This document shows positions 12,104 through 24,776 of a stretch of 64,000 nucleotides of DNA, in pieces (the first letter of the stretch is position 1; each line of letters begins with the position of its first letter). The translations under genes were made by a program, and so were the position numbers. Source of the stretch: Labia minor (lineage: Eukaryota > Arthropoda > Insecta > Dermaptera > Spongiphoridae). Under the pieces are notes generated by a model. The model ran no database searches, had not been told where the DNA came from, and worked only from the letters and a program-made list of their open reading frames with translations. The stretch is from positions 32,682,611 through 32,746,610 of the forward strand of contig OY720345.1 of assembly GCA_963082975.1 (NCBI GenBank). The letters run 5' to 3'.

Positions 12104-13798
12104 CTGAAAATTTAAACAAATATTTATATATTAAAATTCATTTTGCTTTTTTTTAATTTTTTTTTTTTTTTTTTTGTTTTTTTTATTTATTTTTTATTGT
12201 TTTGTAAAAAATCAAAAGAATAAAATTGAAAGTTTAAATTTTTTAATGCATGAGAAACCAAGTAAGAATAATTGATATTTTAATTTTAATTAATTATTAA
12301 TTTCAAATCCAAAGTTGTAATTTTTAAAAAATTAAAAAAAAAATATTCAATGATTTTAAAAATTAATTTATTTAATAAAATATTGTATCTTAAAATTTTC
12401 ATTATTCTCTTTAACTGATTTTAAATGTTTATTTTCTAACAATTAAGTTTTGTATTGATCTCGATACACCCAACTAAATTTCAATTATAAAATTAATATT
12501 TAATTTTTAATTTAATTAATTATTATGGAAAAGGAAAGATTCTTTCTATGAGGATAATTTTAATGAATAAAAAATTATCTTAATTATAAAAAAAATAATG
12601 AAAAAATGACCAACAATTTATTTTTTTAAATCTATATATTAGCAAAATAAAATTTTAAATACGATAATACGATTAATATATGAAAAAAAAATATCGAAAA
12701 GGATTAACAAAAAAAAGGTAGTCGGACGTAAAATTTTAAGCTTTTTTAGTATAATTAAAATTAAATAAGTATAAATTAAAATTATCTTATGTTATAATAA
12801 AAATAAATTTTTCTTAAAAAAGATAGATTTGAAAAAAAAATATATCTATATGATATTCTTTATTTTGTAAAAAATTGTAAATATATACATGGATAAATAA
12901 TCATATTATATAAAAGAATAGACGTTAATTTAAACGGATAAAATCAAATGATAAAAATAAATGAAGAAATAGGGGAAAATAATATGGATAAAAATAATTT
13001 GATCAAGTTTCAGAATGTCAGGTTTTTAATAGAAATTTTAAATGGTATTTTAATTGAAATTAGACACATTTTTGACAAAGATTATGTATTTTATTTTTCT
13101 GAAAATGGCTATTAAAATTGATTATTATTTTTTTTTAATAGAAATGTAAATAAACAATTTCTATTTAATTTCTAGACTTAAAAAATACAGTATTTTAAAA
13201 AATGCATGCTGTTATTTAAATTTTATAAGTAAAATAATAAATAAAATTAAAATAAATATTTATCCCTCACTAAATTACGAAAATGATTAAATAATAAAGA
13301 AATAATATAAACATAAAATTGAATTAATACCTTCGAAATTTAGGTTTAATGAAAATGTTTTAAATATAAAATTTTGAAACCAGGACGTAAAGACAAATTT
13401 TTGTAGTCCCATTAATAATATAAAATGGGTTAAATAATATTTTTCGAATAGGAGAAAAATTCTAGATTTAAAAACTACTTGTTTTGAAGTAGTTTAAATA
13501 ATAATATTTGTAAACCTTATAAACTTAAATAAATGAGAATGTGAAATTTTTTTATATAAATAAGTCTTTGCTAAATAAATATTAACTTTTTTTAAATTCT
13601 TTAGTACCCATTTTATCATTATAGTGGGTTAGTCCTAGATTCTAGTATATATGCAAATAAAAATGTCATTTACAAACGATAATATTTAGGAGGGAAACAA
13701 TTTTAAATAATATATCTATTTGAAAATTTACGAGGGTAGATTATTGCTTTAAAATTATTGCATTTAGTAACCCTCTTTGTTTTCTTTTAATCGCCAGT
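12104..13798. other. AT-rich intronic or intergenic DNA
   Basis: No gene, hairpin or named repeat is visible. The T/A-homopolymer tract at about 12150-12200 follows the acceptor of the 12062 exon on the other strand. Confidence 0.5.
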
Positions 13799-16700
13799 TT
13801 AACGTTGGTTGTTATCTTGATTTCTTCCGGGACGTGATCTCTCGCGGAAATTTCGACTTCCATTTCTTGTCATGTTTCTTGGGCCGATGTTTGGTTTAGA
13901 CATCCTGCATGTATAAGATCGTACTACATCGTTTCAAATACAAGTAACTCAGAAAATTCCTAGTTTAATAAACTAAGAGGGAGGGAGAAATTTTTATTTA
14001 TATTTTAATTTATTTTAATTTTCGAATTTTTAAAAGAATCATAATAATAATTTTAAAAATTAAAGACCAGGACATTCTGAATCTTTTTAATCTATAATGT
14101 AAATTTTTTAAAAATTTAAAACAAATTTCATACTTTGCAGATTATGCCAAGTTCTGAAATTATTAATTAATGTGAAAAATTCGGGTAAATGATACCCAAG
14201 TGACAGATTTTTTAAATTTTTAGTTTCTGAAATAAGTAAGAAATAATCTAGAATATATTGTAAAAACAATAAATATATTCTTTTTGCTTTATAATTTTTT
14301 TAAAGTTGCATTTAAATTTTGTTTTTAAATAAATATGAAAATAAAATTGAGTAGTAAATGCATGCTATGCAACTTGAAAACTAGAATAATATTTGACTTT
14401 CTAAAAACATTTTTGTATGACTTAATCGTTATTCTAATTATTGTCATAGGTTGTTACAAAAATAATATAATTAAATAAAAATTTCTCTTTATTTATGAAA
14501 TTATCAATTATTTATAAAATTTTTTCACGTTTAGAAAGTAAATGTTTTTTAGAAAATTTAAATATTATTTGTTAAAATTAATTAATAATGATAGTGAAGG
14601 ACAGATTAAAGTGTATATTTACCCAAGTCCACCATATCCAGATGGAGGAGGTGGTGGGGTTCTTCTTCTATACCCATCATTTGGTGGCATTCTTGGCGGA
14701 TAATCACGTCGTTCAAATGGTGGTCCAGAGGGTGGTGGAGGAGGTCGTGGTTCAAAGCGACTATTAAAGAATATTTTCATTTAACTCTAAATAATTCTTA
14801 AGCTTAAATTTAAATTATTAAAAATAGGGCAAGTGAATATATTTATATATTTAAATATATAATGGAAAATTTTTCAAAGGATAAATTACTATATAAAATA
14901 AATTTCTTTCACATAACAATTGATCAAAAAATTAATTTTATTAAATATTTTTAGAATAATCAAATGTGTTGCATATATACTTAAATCCCTAAATTAATAA
15001 ATATTTTTAAAAGTAAAAACAAAAATATTACATAAATTTTATTATGAGTATAATATTTACCCTCCTCTTTCAGGATAAGGACGTCTATCATAGCCTCCTG
15101 GCCCTCTCATATCATATCCTGATGGTCTGCGATCATCTCGGATAGGCATTGATCTTAAAAACAACAATAAAATTTTAATATACAATAAATAAATTTTATT
15201 TTTTAATATTTCAATATAATATACCTGTCACGGCCTTGCATTGGAGGTGGTGGTGGTGGACCACGGTTTGGGTAATAATCATCATAGCCACCACGGTTGA
15301 AATTATCATAACCTCCACCATAGCCATTACGCATTGCTGGAGGAGGTCCATGTGGTGGTGGAGGCCCTGGTCGTCTATCATATCTAAAATTAAAACATAA
15401 AATTGATTCAATTTCATATTTAAATGTTTGAAAGAATAATAAAGATTTCTGAAACTTTATTTTATATCATTTGAATGAAGAAATATTTTAAGAAAAATCA
15501 AATCAATAAATTAATTTAACTCATCGTGGTGGCTATTAACCAGGGTAACCTTCTCTAATTGTTATATATTTACTAAATATTTTAGTTAATTTTCTAATCT
15601 TTAATATGACTAGATATTTTTTTTTTTTATAAAATGTGGATATATAAAGAAAATTATTTTCTTAGAATTACTTACCCATCTCTCATATAAGGGCCTCCAG
15701 GTGGCCCAGGCCGACCCATTCCGCGGCCACCTCGACCTCTCATTGGACCAAATCCACCACGTCCTCCAGAAAAACCTCCTGAACGACCCGACTTTTTTCC
15801 TGTTGATGCCTATAACAAATATAAAAATTAGTAAAAATAAAAAGAGAAGAGTATGATTATTTTTTAATTGAAAGGTGGTTGAAGTAACAAAATTGTGTGC
15901 ATACTTATATAAAATATATATATATATAAATCAATAAAAGAAAAAACAAATTGTGCTACTCTCGGTATTAGAATATTTATTTATATTCACCTATAATAAC
16001 ACTTATTGTTTCTCATTACTTTTATTTATTTAGATGTATAATATTGAAATTAAATATCGTAAATATAAATAAGAATAAAATTAAAAATCATGAAGAAAAA
16101 TATTACCTCAACGCTTATTTGAGCTCCCATAAAATTGGAATTGTGTAAGGCTGTGATAGCCCTTGAGGCCATTTCGGGAGTCTTCATATGAACAAATCCA
16201 TAACGGTTTAAAATATCACACTCCGTAACAACTCCAAATTCTTCAAATAATCTTCGGAGATCATCAGGATGTGCCTCTTCTGGAAGTCTTCCTACGAAAA
16301 TTTTCGTTTTCTGCAATAGCAATAAATTTTATAACGTTAATATTACCTGACGAAATAAATATTCTTTGGCGAGAGTAGCAAATATATTCTCACTTATTAA
16401 CTAACTATAACTAAATAAAAAGGGAGAGAATTTTCAATATTTTTTGTTCTTTTAACTTATTCATGTGAATTTATTTCATTAGTTACAAATTCTCAAATAT
16501 ATTTTTATTTTCTATGTAATTAATACCTAGTAAAGTTTTATTTAATGTAATCAAAAATGCTTAAACTTTATGTGAGATATCTTTTATCTTCACCACCGTT
16601 CAATTTACATCATGCTTAAATAACTCAATTTTACACGATAGATTAATTTTATTTTAAGTATGTAATCTAAATATTAAAATAATAATTACAATTGTGAAAA

Positions 16701-16874
16701 AACAACAAATATCAATATTACAAAATCTTTATATTGAATTAAACTTTCTAAAAGAATTTAAATTTAGAATAATCGATAAAAAAATTCATTTATTTTAAAT
16801 ATAATAAAGAATATAAAAATAAAATAACTTTAAAATGTAAAAACTTACAGGAGGAGTGGAAGATGTTCGTACCG
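13799..16874 (-). CDS. RRM plus RGG/Pro-Gly-rich RNA-binding protein (5' end not found)
   Basis: Coding exons on the minus strand are 16849-16874, 16107-16310, 15676-15809, 15225-15383, 15061-15153, 14623-14760 and 13799-13904, all with GT-AG junctions in frame. The second exon is a single RRM: RNP2 is KIFVGRL and RNP1-like is RYGFVHM, with EEFGVVTECDIL between. The spacing and sequence recall the RBM4/RBM14/lark type, in which an RRM tracks pre-mRNA for splicing or coactivation. The next exon is an RGG box (GGRGGFGPMRGRGGRGMG), followed by Tyr/Gly/Pro/Arg-rich low-complexity exons likely to be disordered. The last exon is Arg/Asn-rich and ends in RNQDNNQR then TAA. Exon 14623-14760 could alternatively stop by reading through its donor (GGG TAA) or splice to 12062. 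The start codon lies upstream of 16874, where one base must precede the first exon; I did not find it. Confidence 0.8.
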
Positions 16875-17445
16875 CTGCAAAAATTCGAATAATATGAATT
16901 AAAATCAGAAATAATAATAGAAAAAAAAGATTATAAATGTTTTTATAATATTTATATTAATATACATGTATATAATATGAATAATTTAACTTAATTAATC
17001 AAATTGGAAACCATTATGAGAAAAATAAATAAGGGAAATCTTGAATATTTTTTTTATAAATATTATGGACAGATAAATTTATTTCCTTTTTATTCATAAA
17101 AATAAATAGATAAGATATAGTATATAATTTTTTATATCGTTCATAATAAATTAAAAAGTGTTTATTATAAAAATTAAAACTTCAATAAGAATGCATATAA
17201 GCATTTGTTTAATTATTTTTATATTTTATATTAATCATGTCCTGATTCAGCTTTTTCGTTTTATTATAATACAATTTTGCAGGATTTTTAAAAAATAAAA
17301 TAATTAACTTTTTACATAATAAGTTGTTTGAATTACTTAAAATCACAATGTCATTTTTTTAAAATTCATATTTTTCATGTCAGCACATGCTTTAAAAAAA
17401 TGAGAAAAATGAGATTGAATTTTTCTCAAAGAGCACCTATTAGAC

Positions 17446-17593
17446 CATAGGGCCAAACAAACAAGGTTTAACTTTAGGCGGGCCGCAAAAAAGTTTGGTC
17501 GCGAAAAACATTTGTTTTTTTTAGAGACAAATTGAAAATTTTTTAAAAATAGTTGTTGCGGGCCGGATGCGGCCCTCGAGTTTGACACCCCTG
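17446..17593. mobile_element. hAT-type MITE, 148 bp, with perfect 8-bp TSD
   Basis: The element is flanked by TATTAGAC at 17438-17445 and 17594-17601. Its right end reads GTTTGACACCCCTG, the inverse of the hAT-like terminus CAGGGGTGTCAAAC. The left end CATAGGGCCAAAC is a degraded counterpart. The interior is rich in GGCCGC/GCGGGCC. No transposase is present. Confidence 0.85.
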
Positions 17594-18709
17594 TATTAGA
17601 CTAACCTCCGTGAATACCTGGACAGTATGTATTTATTAATTTGTTATCAAATTATGTTATTTTTGCTGTTTGTCTTTAGTAAGATTATAATTTAATCAAA
17701 ATATTTTAATTTATAGTTTATGTGAAGAAAATAATTTATCATTTGTTAAGTAAAATGTGTATTTAAAAGAAACAAAAAGATAATAAATATTTTAAAATAA
17801 GTTAAATTATAATTGAATCTGTAGAAACTAATCTATAATCTAAGTGTTAATAAATAACAAAACCAAAAATATTCGAATAAATTTATATACATTATAGATA
17901 ACCTTGAAATAATTTAATTGTTTTAAGAATATATACCTATATATATATATGTTATTATAAACTTAAATTGTTCAGTTTTGAAAATTTTGATAAATTTTAC
18001 AAATTAGATAATACACAAAAATACTGCTAGATTCAAATATTCTTTGAAAAAAAAATTAAATAAATTAATATTAGAATTACAAATAACTTTGATAAAAAAT
18101 ATTTTGATAAGCATTTTTCACTTTTAAAGAAATATTTTTCTTAATTCTTTAAACAAGTTTAATATATTCTAAATGCATGGTTTAAAATGATTAATATGAT
18201 GCTAGCTGGTAATAATAATAATAATAATAAGAAATAAATGAGCATTAATTGATGAAATATATTTAAATTTGTATAAATATTTAATATTAAAAATAAAAAA
18301 TAATGATCAATAGATCAAATTTTAAATTGTAAACTAAAATAATTTAGTTAATGTATGTATATGTATATGAGTATATTAGCTTGTATAGATAGATATTCAA
18401 TATAAATATATTCTTAGGAAATAATTATTTGTTCCATTTTAATTTAAATTATATAAAGATAAAAAGATGAAAAAATTTATTTTAAATGAAAAACATATAT
18501 TTTAAACAAAATCTAATTTAGCAAGACCGCCGGTTAAGGTGTGATTTTGCTAATAATTCATAGAATTTCATTTAAAATATAATTCTATAAAATTTATATA
18601 TTATTTTTTACTTACACATTTTACGGCAATTATAGATTCAAATATTTCTATTTAAAATAAAAAAAACACTTCCTAAATATATAAAAATCTTAAATATATA
18701 TATTTAATA

Positions 18710-18838
18710 ATGACTAATGGCGCCGAAGAGGAATTGCGAAAGCGTCGCTTGTTACAGAAACCAACTTGAAGCTATCGTACGAATTACGAAAATGTACGAA
18801 GAATACCGAATGATTAGGCACCAAATTCGAAATTTAAA
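18710..18838. other. GC-richer island, possible promoter or first exon
   Basis: It stands out from its surroundings. On the plus strand an ATG at 18710 opens a frame starting MTNGAEEELRKRR that stops after 19 codons, and another ATG at 18717 opens 45 codons starting MAPKRNCE. On the minus strand it contains no ATG and could be the 5' untranslated exon or core promoter of the RRM gene. I cannot choose between these. Confidence 0.35.
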
Positions 18839-19227
18839 TGTTTTAAAATTAAATTGAATGTATAAAAATAAAAATAATAATTAATATATTTTCAGATTTC
18901 CGTCATTTTATTCATTTTAAATGAATTTTCTTTATTTTTTGTGGGTACCATTATTATTAATACTACATTAAATTATTTTCAGAATTAAGTGAAAATTAGT
19001 AATCAATGTAGAGTATGTGAGAAAGTAGAACGTGTTTGAATGGGTATTTTGTTGTTTTAATTTATTCTAAGGATTTATTCGTCAGGATAATAAAAATATA
19101 ATTTAAACAATATAATAATTACATTTATTTATAAAAAAATATAGTAATATTTTATATAAAGATATAAAAACAAAATATAAATATTTAATTTTAATAATAT
19201 ATTTTAAATTTAACTTTATTTTTGTCA

Positions 19228-20975
19228 TTAAATTTTATTTTTTATGTTATTATTGTAAAATTCATTTAAAGCCCTCCATTGCGCATTATGTAATAATATA
19301 TGTGGTCGTTTTAATCGCATTTCATTTACTGCTTGTTGAGGTGTCCATAAATTTTTCTAAAAACAAATTATCAATTTCAATTATAGTTCAGAAAGTTTAG
19401 AAATGATAATAATGTATTTCTTAATAGTTTAAGAGTTTAACAAAATATCTTTGTTTCAAAAAACATTTTATTTAATAATAGTTAATCACATTAATTTTAT
19501 GTATATACTTGAAGGAAAATGCATATTATAGATTATTTGAAAAATTAAAAAGATATTTTTTTATTTCTAACTTAATTATCATTTGGGTAGCAATAATTAT
19601 ATTTAAATTCTTATATCTTTATCCTGATTTATTTACCTTCATTAAATAACATCCAACAAGTGTTGCTGAACGAGTTCTTCCAGCTTTGCAATGTATATAT
19701 ACTGTTCCTTTTGAGCAATTATTAATAAATTCACAACCTTTTTTTAATTTTGTTTGATTTGGTGTCTCAAATATATCAATTGTACTCAATTGAAGAAATG
19801 CTATTCCATGCTTTTGCCATGACTAAAAATATTAATTTAAATTGTAATTAAAATATATACTGAATTATTTTAATATCGTTATGAACTAAATTATATGAAA
19901 TAATATTGATAAAAATTATAAGAAATTAAAAAATGCTCTACATTCAAATTGAAATTTCAATTTGACATTAGTTCTTTAAAAACACTATTGTATTTGATTG
20001 AAATAATTTAATTAATTACTATAAAACTTATAAATCAAAGAATTTTATGTATCGAGGTTAATTAATTAGTAATTCACTTAATGGATTAATTAAAAACTTC
20101 TATGATTATTTATTATCTAGAAATAAATCTAGAACTAAAGTTTTTGGGTTTACACATTAATGTTAAAAATATTATTACACTGTTCTGTGATTATTCTTTT
20201 CTCAAAATATGAAGAAAAATTATTCATGAAAGATTGTATTTTCTTTAAAAGTGTAAATTGAACATTAGTATTATTAGATTTAACTATAATTACTTCTTTA
20301 TTATGTGAAAAGAGTTTCAATTCATAATCTTCATTCATAGAGATAACAGCAGTTACATTTTCTTTTTCTTTTAACTAAAATAAAAAAAAATAAAAACTAT
20401 GAGTAAATAATCTTGTTCCATATTATTATTAATAATATTCTTATGAAGTATTAAAATTTTTTAATTTAGTTAAAGTAACAAATTTTAATAATCCTTAGTT
20501 AATCAAATGATTTTAAAATAAAATAGAAAGCCAAAATCAGAATTTAAAGAGTTGATATTTTTAATTAATTTCTAGAATAAAGTAACGAAATATGTAAATT
20601 TTAAAACAGACTTAAATTAAGAAGAATCACTGAAGTTAAGAATAATTTTTAATGCAATTTATTAACAACAGTAGTAGAATTGTTTATTAAATTGAGATTA
20701 TAATAATAAAATATTAAATATAAAAACTAATAATCATATATTGACAACTATAGTATATTATTCATTTATAAAGTAAATATATTTTTATGTATAAATTTAT
20801 GCCGAATAAAATATAAAGATTATAAAAATAGAAAAACCTCATTTGTCATGGAGCGAAATGGAAGTGCACCCAAGATAACTTTGTCATCAATTCTATCATA
20901 CCATTTGCGTTGAGTAATTTGTTCCATAAATACATTATAAAATAATGTTGGATAAAATGTGACACGTGCAAACAT
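19228..20975 (-). CDS. PTPMT1: PTPMT1-like mitochondrial dual-specificity phosphatase
   Basis: Four exons on the minus strand (20838-20975, 20294-20374, 19637-19822, 19228-19356) all join in phase 0 and give about 177 residues, close to the family size. The N-terminus [14 protein letters not shown] leads to [20 protein letters not shown], the substrate-pocket segment of PTPMT1, then VISMNEDYE. The catalytic loop [11 protein letters not shown] (Cys-x5-Arg) is in exon 3. In other animals PTPMT1 dephosphorylates phosphatidylglycerophosphate in cardiolipin synthesis at the mitochondrial inner membrane; that role is inferred from the family. The C-terminal exon carries [14 protein letters not shown], matching the usual helix after the catalytic loop. 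No breaks were seen. Confidence 0.9.
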
Positions 20976-21351
20976 TTTTATAGATAAATAAATATATATA
21001 TTGTGATTTAATTTCTGAAAAGTAAAATAGCAAATAATAAATAGGAAAATTAATAAAACTTCACAAAATATGTGATATATAGGTCAATATTTACAAGTGT
21101 GTTAATAGAAATTTATAACTTTCACTCACTTTAATGTTTTACACTTAATTTAAATTTTGTCATTTAATTTTTTATCAAATTATAATTTGTACTAAATATC
21201 ACTAATTTATAATAATCTAAAGAAATAAAAAAGGTTCATTTTTAAATTTTGTTTCAAAATTAATTAAAATCACAAATTGAATATATTATAGATGATATTA
21301 TTATGAAATTATTGTCAAAAATTATAGTTAATTTATTATTTATCTATCTAA

Positions 21352-21383
<32 letters not shown>

Positions 21384-22931
21384 CACAGACTATCCAGACT
21401 ATTATTAATAATAAATTTACATTTTCATTAATTAATTTTTATTTCTAATTATTTATAATACAATGACGCGCGAAAATTAAATTGAAATTATATTATCCAT
21501 ATTTTTATTATATTATATTATAATCTTGTAAGATAACATAGAGATTTTACTCAGTAAATCAGGAGTATCGGTAAGGGTTGCGATCAATTTGATTCGTTAG
21601 TATGAGACAAATCTCTAGAACCATTACTGACCATTACGTTGGAGGATATTAGCTCAACCTCCATTTTTTAGAAAGTTTATTACCTTCATACTTTACAAAA
21701 GTCAGTTTAATTATACTTTATTATGCGAATATATAATAATGTAATAATAAATTGTAATAATATAAAAGTAAAAATTTGTATTTATTTAAAATTATTTTTT
21801 TAATCATTTCTAATTTTATTTTTTATGGGCCATCAATGTGTAAACCCATTTAACTAGCCTTGACAATTATTTAAATCTTATATTAAATTATGAACTTTCC
21901 GACCTAAATTTTGTCGTCCGATCAGGATGTTTACATTTCAATATTTCAATTTCCAAGAATAGTTTGCCAACAGAAATAAATAATTAATCATTGAATTTTA
22001 CCTTATAGATAATAATATAAATGTTTCTTTAGTTAATGTAATATTTTTTGAGTCAAGTAAAATAAACAATAAAATTGAAAATAAATTAAAATATTTCATA
22101 TAATCAAAATTGATTCTTATTATTTATATAATTAAAAAACCTAAGTGTTTAGAATTAAAAAAAAACATATGGAAGATAAATTTAAATTATGTTTATCATG
22201 CATTTAATTTTCAATAATAATGTAAATTTGTTTGAAATATGTTCGTTTTTCAATTGGTTTCTTTCCATGAATAAAACTTTCTTTCTTCTTCGTCTTTTAA
22301 AGCTAAAACGTCTTAATGTTTATTACTTTAATTTATTTATATAAATAAAAAATAAATTATATTAATATCAAATATTAATAAAAAAATATTAATTTTTAAA
22401 GCGTTCCCCTTCCCTTATCTATTCTTACCCCTCCACACATTTATCACCATGTTCTTGATCTAGCCACGGTCATTTTTGTAATTGGTTTTCACGTAAAATA
22501 AATTACATCCCTCACACTCTCCAATTGCTCCTCGATTTTAAAATACTAGAAGAAGCAAAATTTATTAGTGATTTAATCTAGATTCTGAGAATATATATTA
22601 ATGTTTTTTTTAATTCTCTGAATGAATTTTTATTTCGGATTGAATTCTGGGCATAGAAAGAATAAAACAATTATATTATATAATATATAATCACAATAAT
22701 TTCTAATTTAAACTTCACAAATCAAATTAACAATGTCACTATAATTAGTTTCATAAATCTTAATTTTAATTCTGTACCTAGTTTTGTTATTATGAATCTT
22801 CATTTACATTTACATTTCTCCGAGATCGCTACTTAAAAATTTAATATTCATTACTGACCAAAATACTACCAATTATATGACCAAGCCAAATTCTCTTGAA
22901 AATAGTTTTGATATCTCATAAACTTCAATAA
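20976..22931. other. AT-rich intergenic DNA upstream of PTPMT1
   Basis: No gene is visible. It contains a TA microsatellite at about 21358-21382, a GACGCGCGAAAA word near 21464 that could be an E2F-like site, a GC-richer unclassified block at about 21540-21660, and another at about 22405-22545. Confidence 0.45.
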
Positions 22932-24016
22932 ATATATCTATCTCTGTGACTCTACCGAACTGGAAAATGCTTAACCGCAGAATCACATTTTTCCAAGCTA
23001 CATCCATCCAACTCCTATTTTCTCTTACGTTCCTTCCTACGTTATCCACCCACCCGTCCCCTCGTTCTTGGCCTTCCAACCGGACGTTTTCCAATCGGTC
23101 TCCCCACCAATATATTTTTCGCCATTCTTTCCTCTCCCATTCTAGCCACGTGTCCAGCCCATCGAAGCCTTCTCGATTTTGTAACCCTAATTATATCTGG
23201 AGATGCATAGAGGTCATGCACTTCCTCGTTATAGACTCTCCGCCATTCCCCTCATCTTTCTTTGGCCCATAAATGCTGCCAAGAATCCTATTCTCAAATA
23301 CTCTAAATCTACTCTCGTCTCCAAGGGTCATAGACACCGCCTCACACTCATATAACACAATATGCAAAATAATTGTTTTATATATTTTAATTTTGATCCC
23401 CTTTGATAATAATTTTGACGAGATAAGCCTCTTAACCGCAAGATAACAAGCGTTACCCAATTGCAACCTTAAATTAAATTCTTCCTAAATATTATTATCC
23501 TCTGTGATTACAGAATCTAAATATTTCAATTTTTCTTCATTTTCAAATTTTGTGTGGTTTGTCGAATAATTGATGAACCGAAATATTGATTTTGCGTTTT
23601 CTCTCTAATATCTGCCTTCAGGGCCGTCCTAAGATTTTCGGCGCCCGTGGGCTCCTAAAATTTTTCATAAGAAATTACACAGAATGGTTAGTAAAAATAT
23701 ATAAACTAATAAAAAATGCCTCCCCCAGAAGGCTTGCGCCCTAGGGCTATAGCCCAATTAGCCCTGTGGTTAGGGCGGCCCTGTCTGCCATAATGAAAAT
23801 ATTTGATCTAATGTTGATCGATTTGGTCTAAATCCGCATTGATAATCTCCTTATATTTCCTCTGCCTAAGGTCGAAATTTAATAAGATAATATTTGAGAG
23901 AATCTTATACGATGTCGTCAAAAGAAAAAGTCCCTTGTAGTTATTGGAGTCGGTTCTATTTCCTGTTTTTAAAAAGTGGGATGATTCCCTTCTGCCATTC
24001 TAATGAGATCTCTTCA
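22932..24016 (-). mobile_element. Decayed LINE fragment, same family as 2246-3244
   Basis: Minus-strand reading gives IYKTIILHIVLYECEAVSMT and related pieces of the post-RT region. The 3' boundary is the same ACAGAGATAGATAT tail. The far side (23790-24016) carries degraded RT sequence. It is interrupted by the hAT MITE at 23619-23783 and has multiple frame breaks. Confidence 0.75.
23619..23783. mobile_element. hAT-type MITE, 165 bp, nested in a LINE fragment
   Basis: The terminal inverted repeats are CAGGGCCGTCCTAAG and the inverse of TTAGGGCGGCCCTG, differing at one of the first 14 bases. The flanks TCTGCCTT (23611-23618) and TCTGCCAT (23784-23791) match at 7 of 8 bases, as expected for an ageing hAT duplication. 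It is non-coding. Confidence 0.85.
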
Positions 24017-24519
24017 TACAACAAATTATAGTTAATATATAAATATATTATATATAAAGAAAAAGAAAGTGAAGAAAAAAAATAAAAATATAAAAAATAT
24101 AAAGATAGGATGTTTTCGAATAAATATTAAAAAAAACAACAAAGTAATATAGAAATAACGAGAAAAAAAGCGGAAAAATAAATTAATAACAGTTGAAATC
24201 CAAAATAAATAGGGAATTCTGAAAAATATAGTTATTAAATCTTATAATTATAAATTCTAGAATGAAATGAAAAGGAGAAAATGGGAAAAATTTTTATAGA
24301 TCGCCTTAAACAACAGAATGATGACTGCTCGATTTTAATCCTATACTCGTCTATTATAGATTCGTAATGCTGAATAATTCGTATCAATCAATCAAGCTCA
24401 CATAAATATATAATTTTAAAATAAATAAAATGAACAAAGATATTGATGATTCAAGAATTTTATATTAATTTAATTATTATGTTAATCTTTTGTTTTAACT
24501 CTTTATTTTAGTAATTTTT

Positions 24520-24530
24520 AGGTAATAAGG

Positions 24531-24533
<3 letters not shown>
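24520..24533. repeat. Target-site duplication of the R1-clade LINE, 3' side
   Basis: AGGTAATAAGGAAT here is identical to 29836-29849 on the other side of the element. Confidence 0.9.

Positions 24534-24561
<28 letters not shown>
24534..24561 (-). other. Poly(A) tail of the R1-clade LINE
   Basis: An uninterrupted T-run on the plus strand, directly abutting the target-site duplication, is the A-tail of the minus-strand element. Its length of about 28 bases fits a recent insertion. Confidence 0.85.
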
Positions 24562-24776
24562 GGGTTAGGGGGGGAAAATCTTTTCAGACCATACAATAAT
24601 CGTCATTACTGCGTGTGTGGTGTAACCACTAAAAACCCCTCCTTCACTTCAGAGCCCTCTACCCTGGAACCGCGTTAGCATTACTTCGGGGTAGGGGCCT
24701 ATTTTATATTTTTCATAGAAATTTCTACTTATACGCCTGCGTCCAGGCGCGCCCTTATATCTGTTTTATAATATAT

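Larger units (their letters stand above)
16875..19227. other. Region upstream of the RRM gene
   Basis: No complete gene. It holds a hAT-type MITE (17446-17593) and a GC-richer island (18710-18838); the rest is AT-rich. The first exon of the RRM gene should lie here. Confidence 0.5.

Noticed and set aside
17343..17588. 81-codon minus-strand frame
   Set aside because: Explained by the hAT MITE 17446-17593 and its flank.
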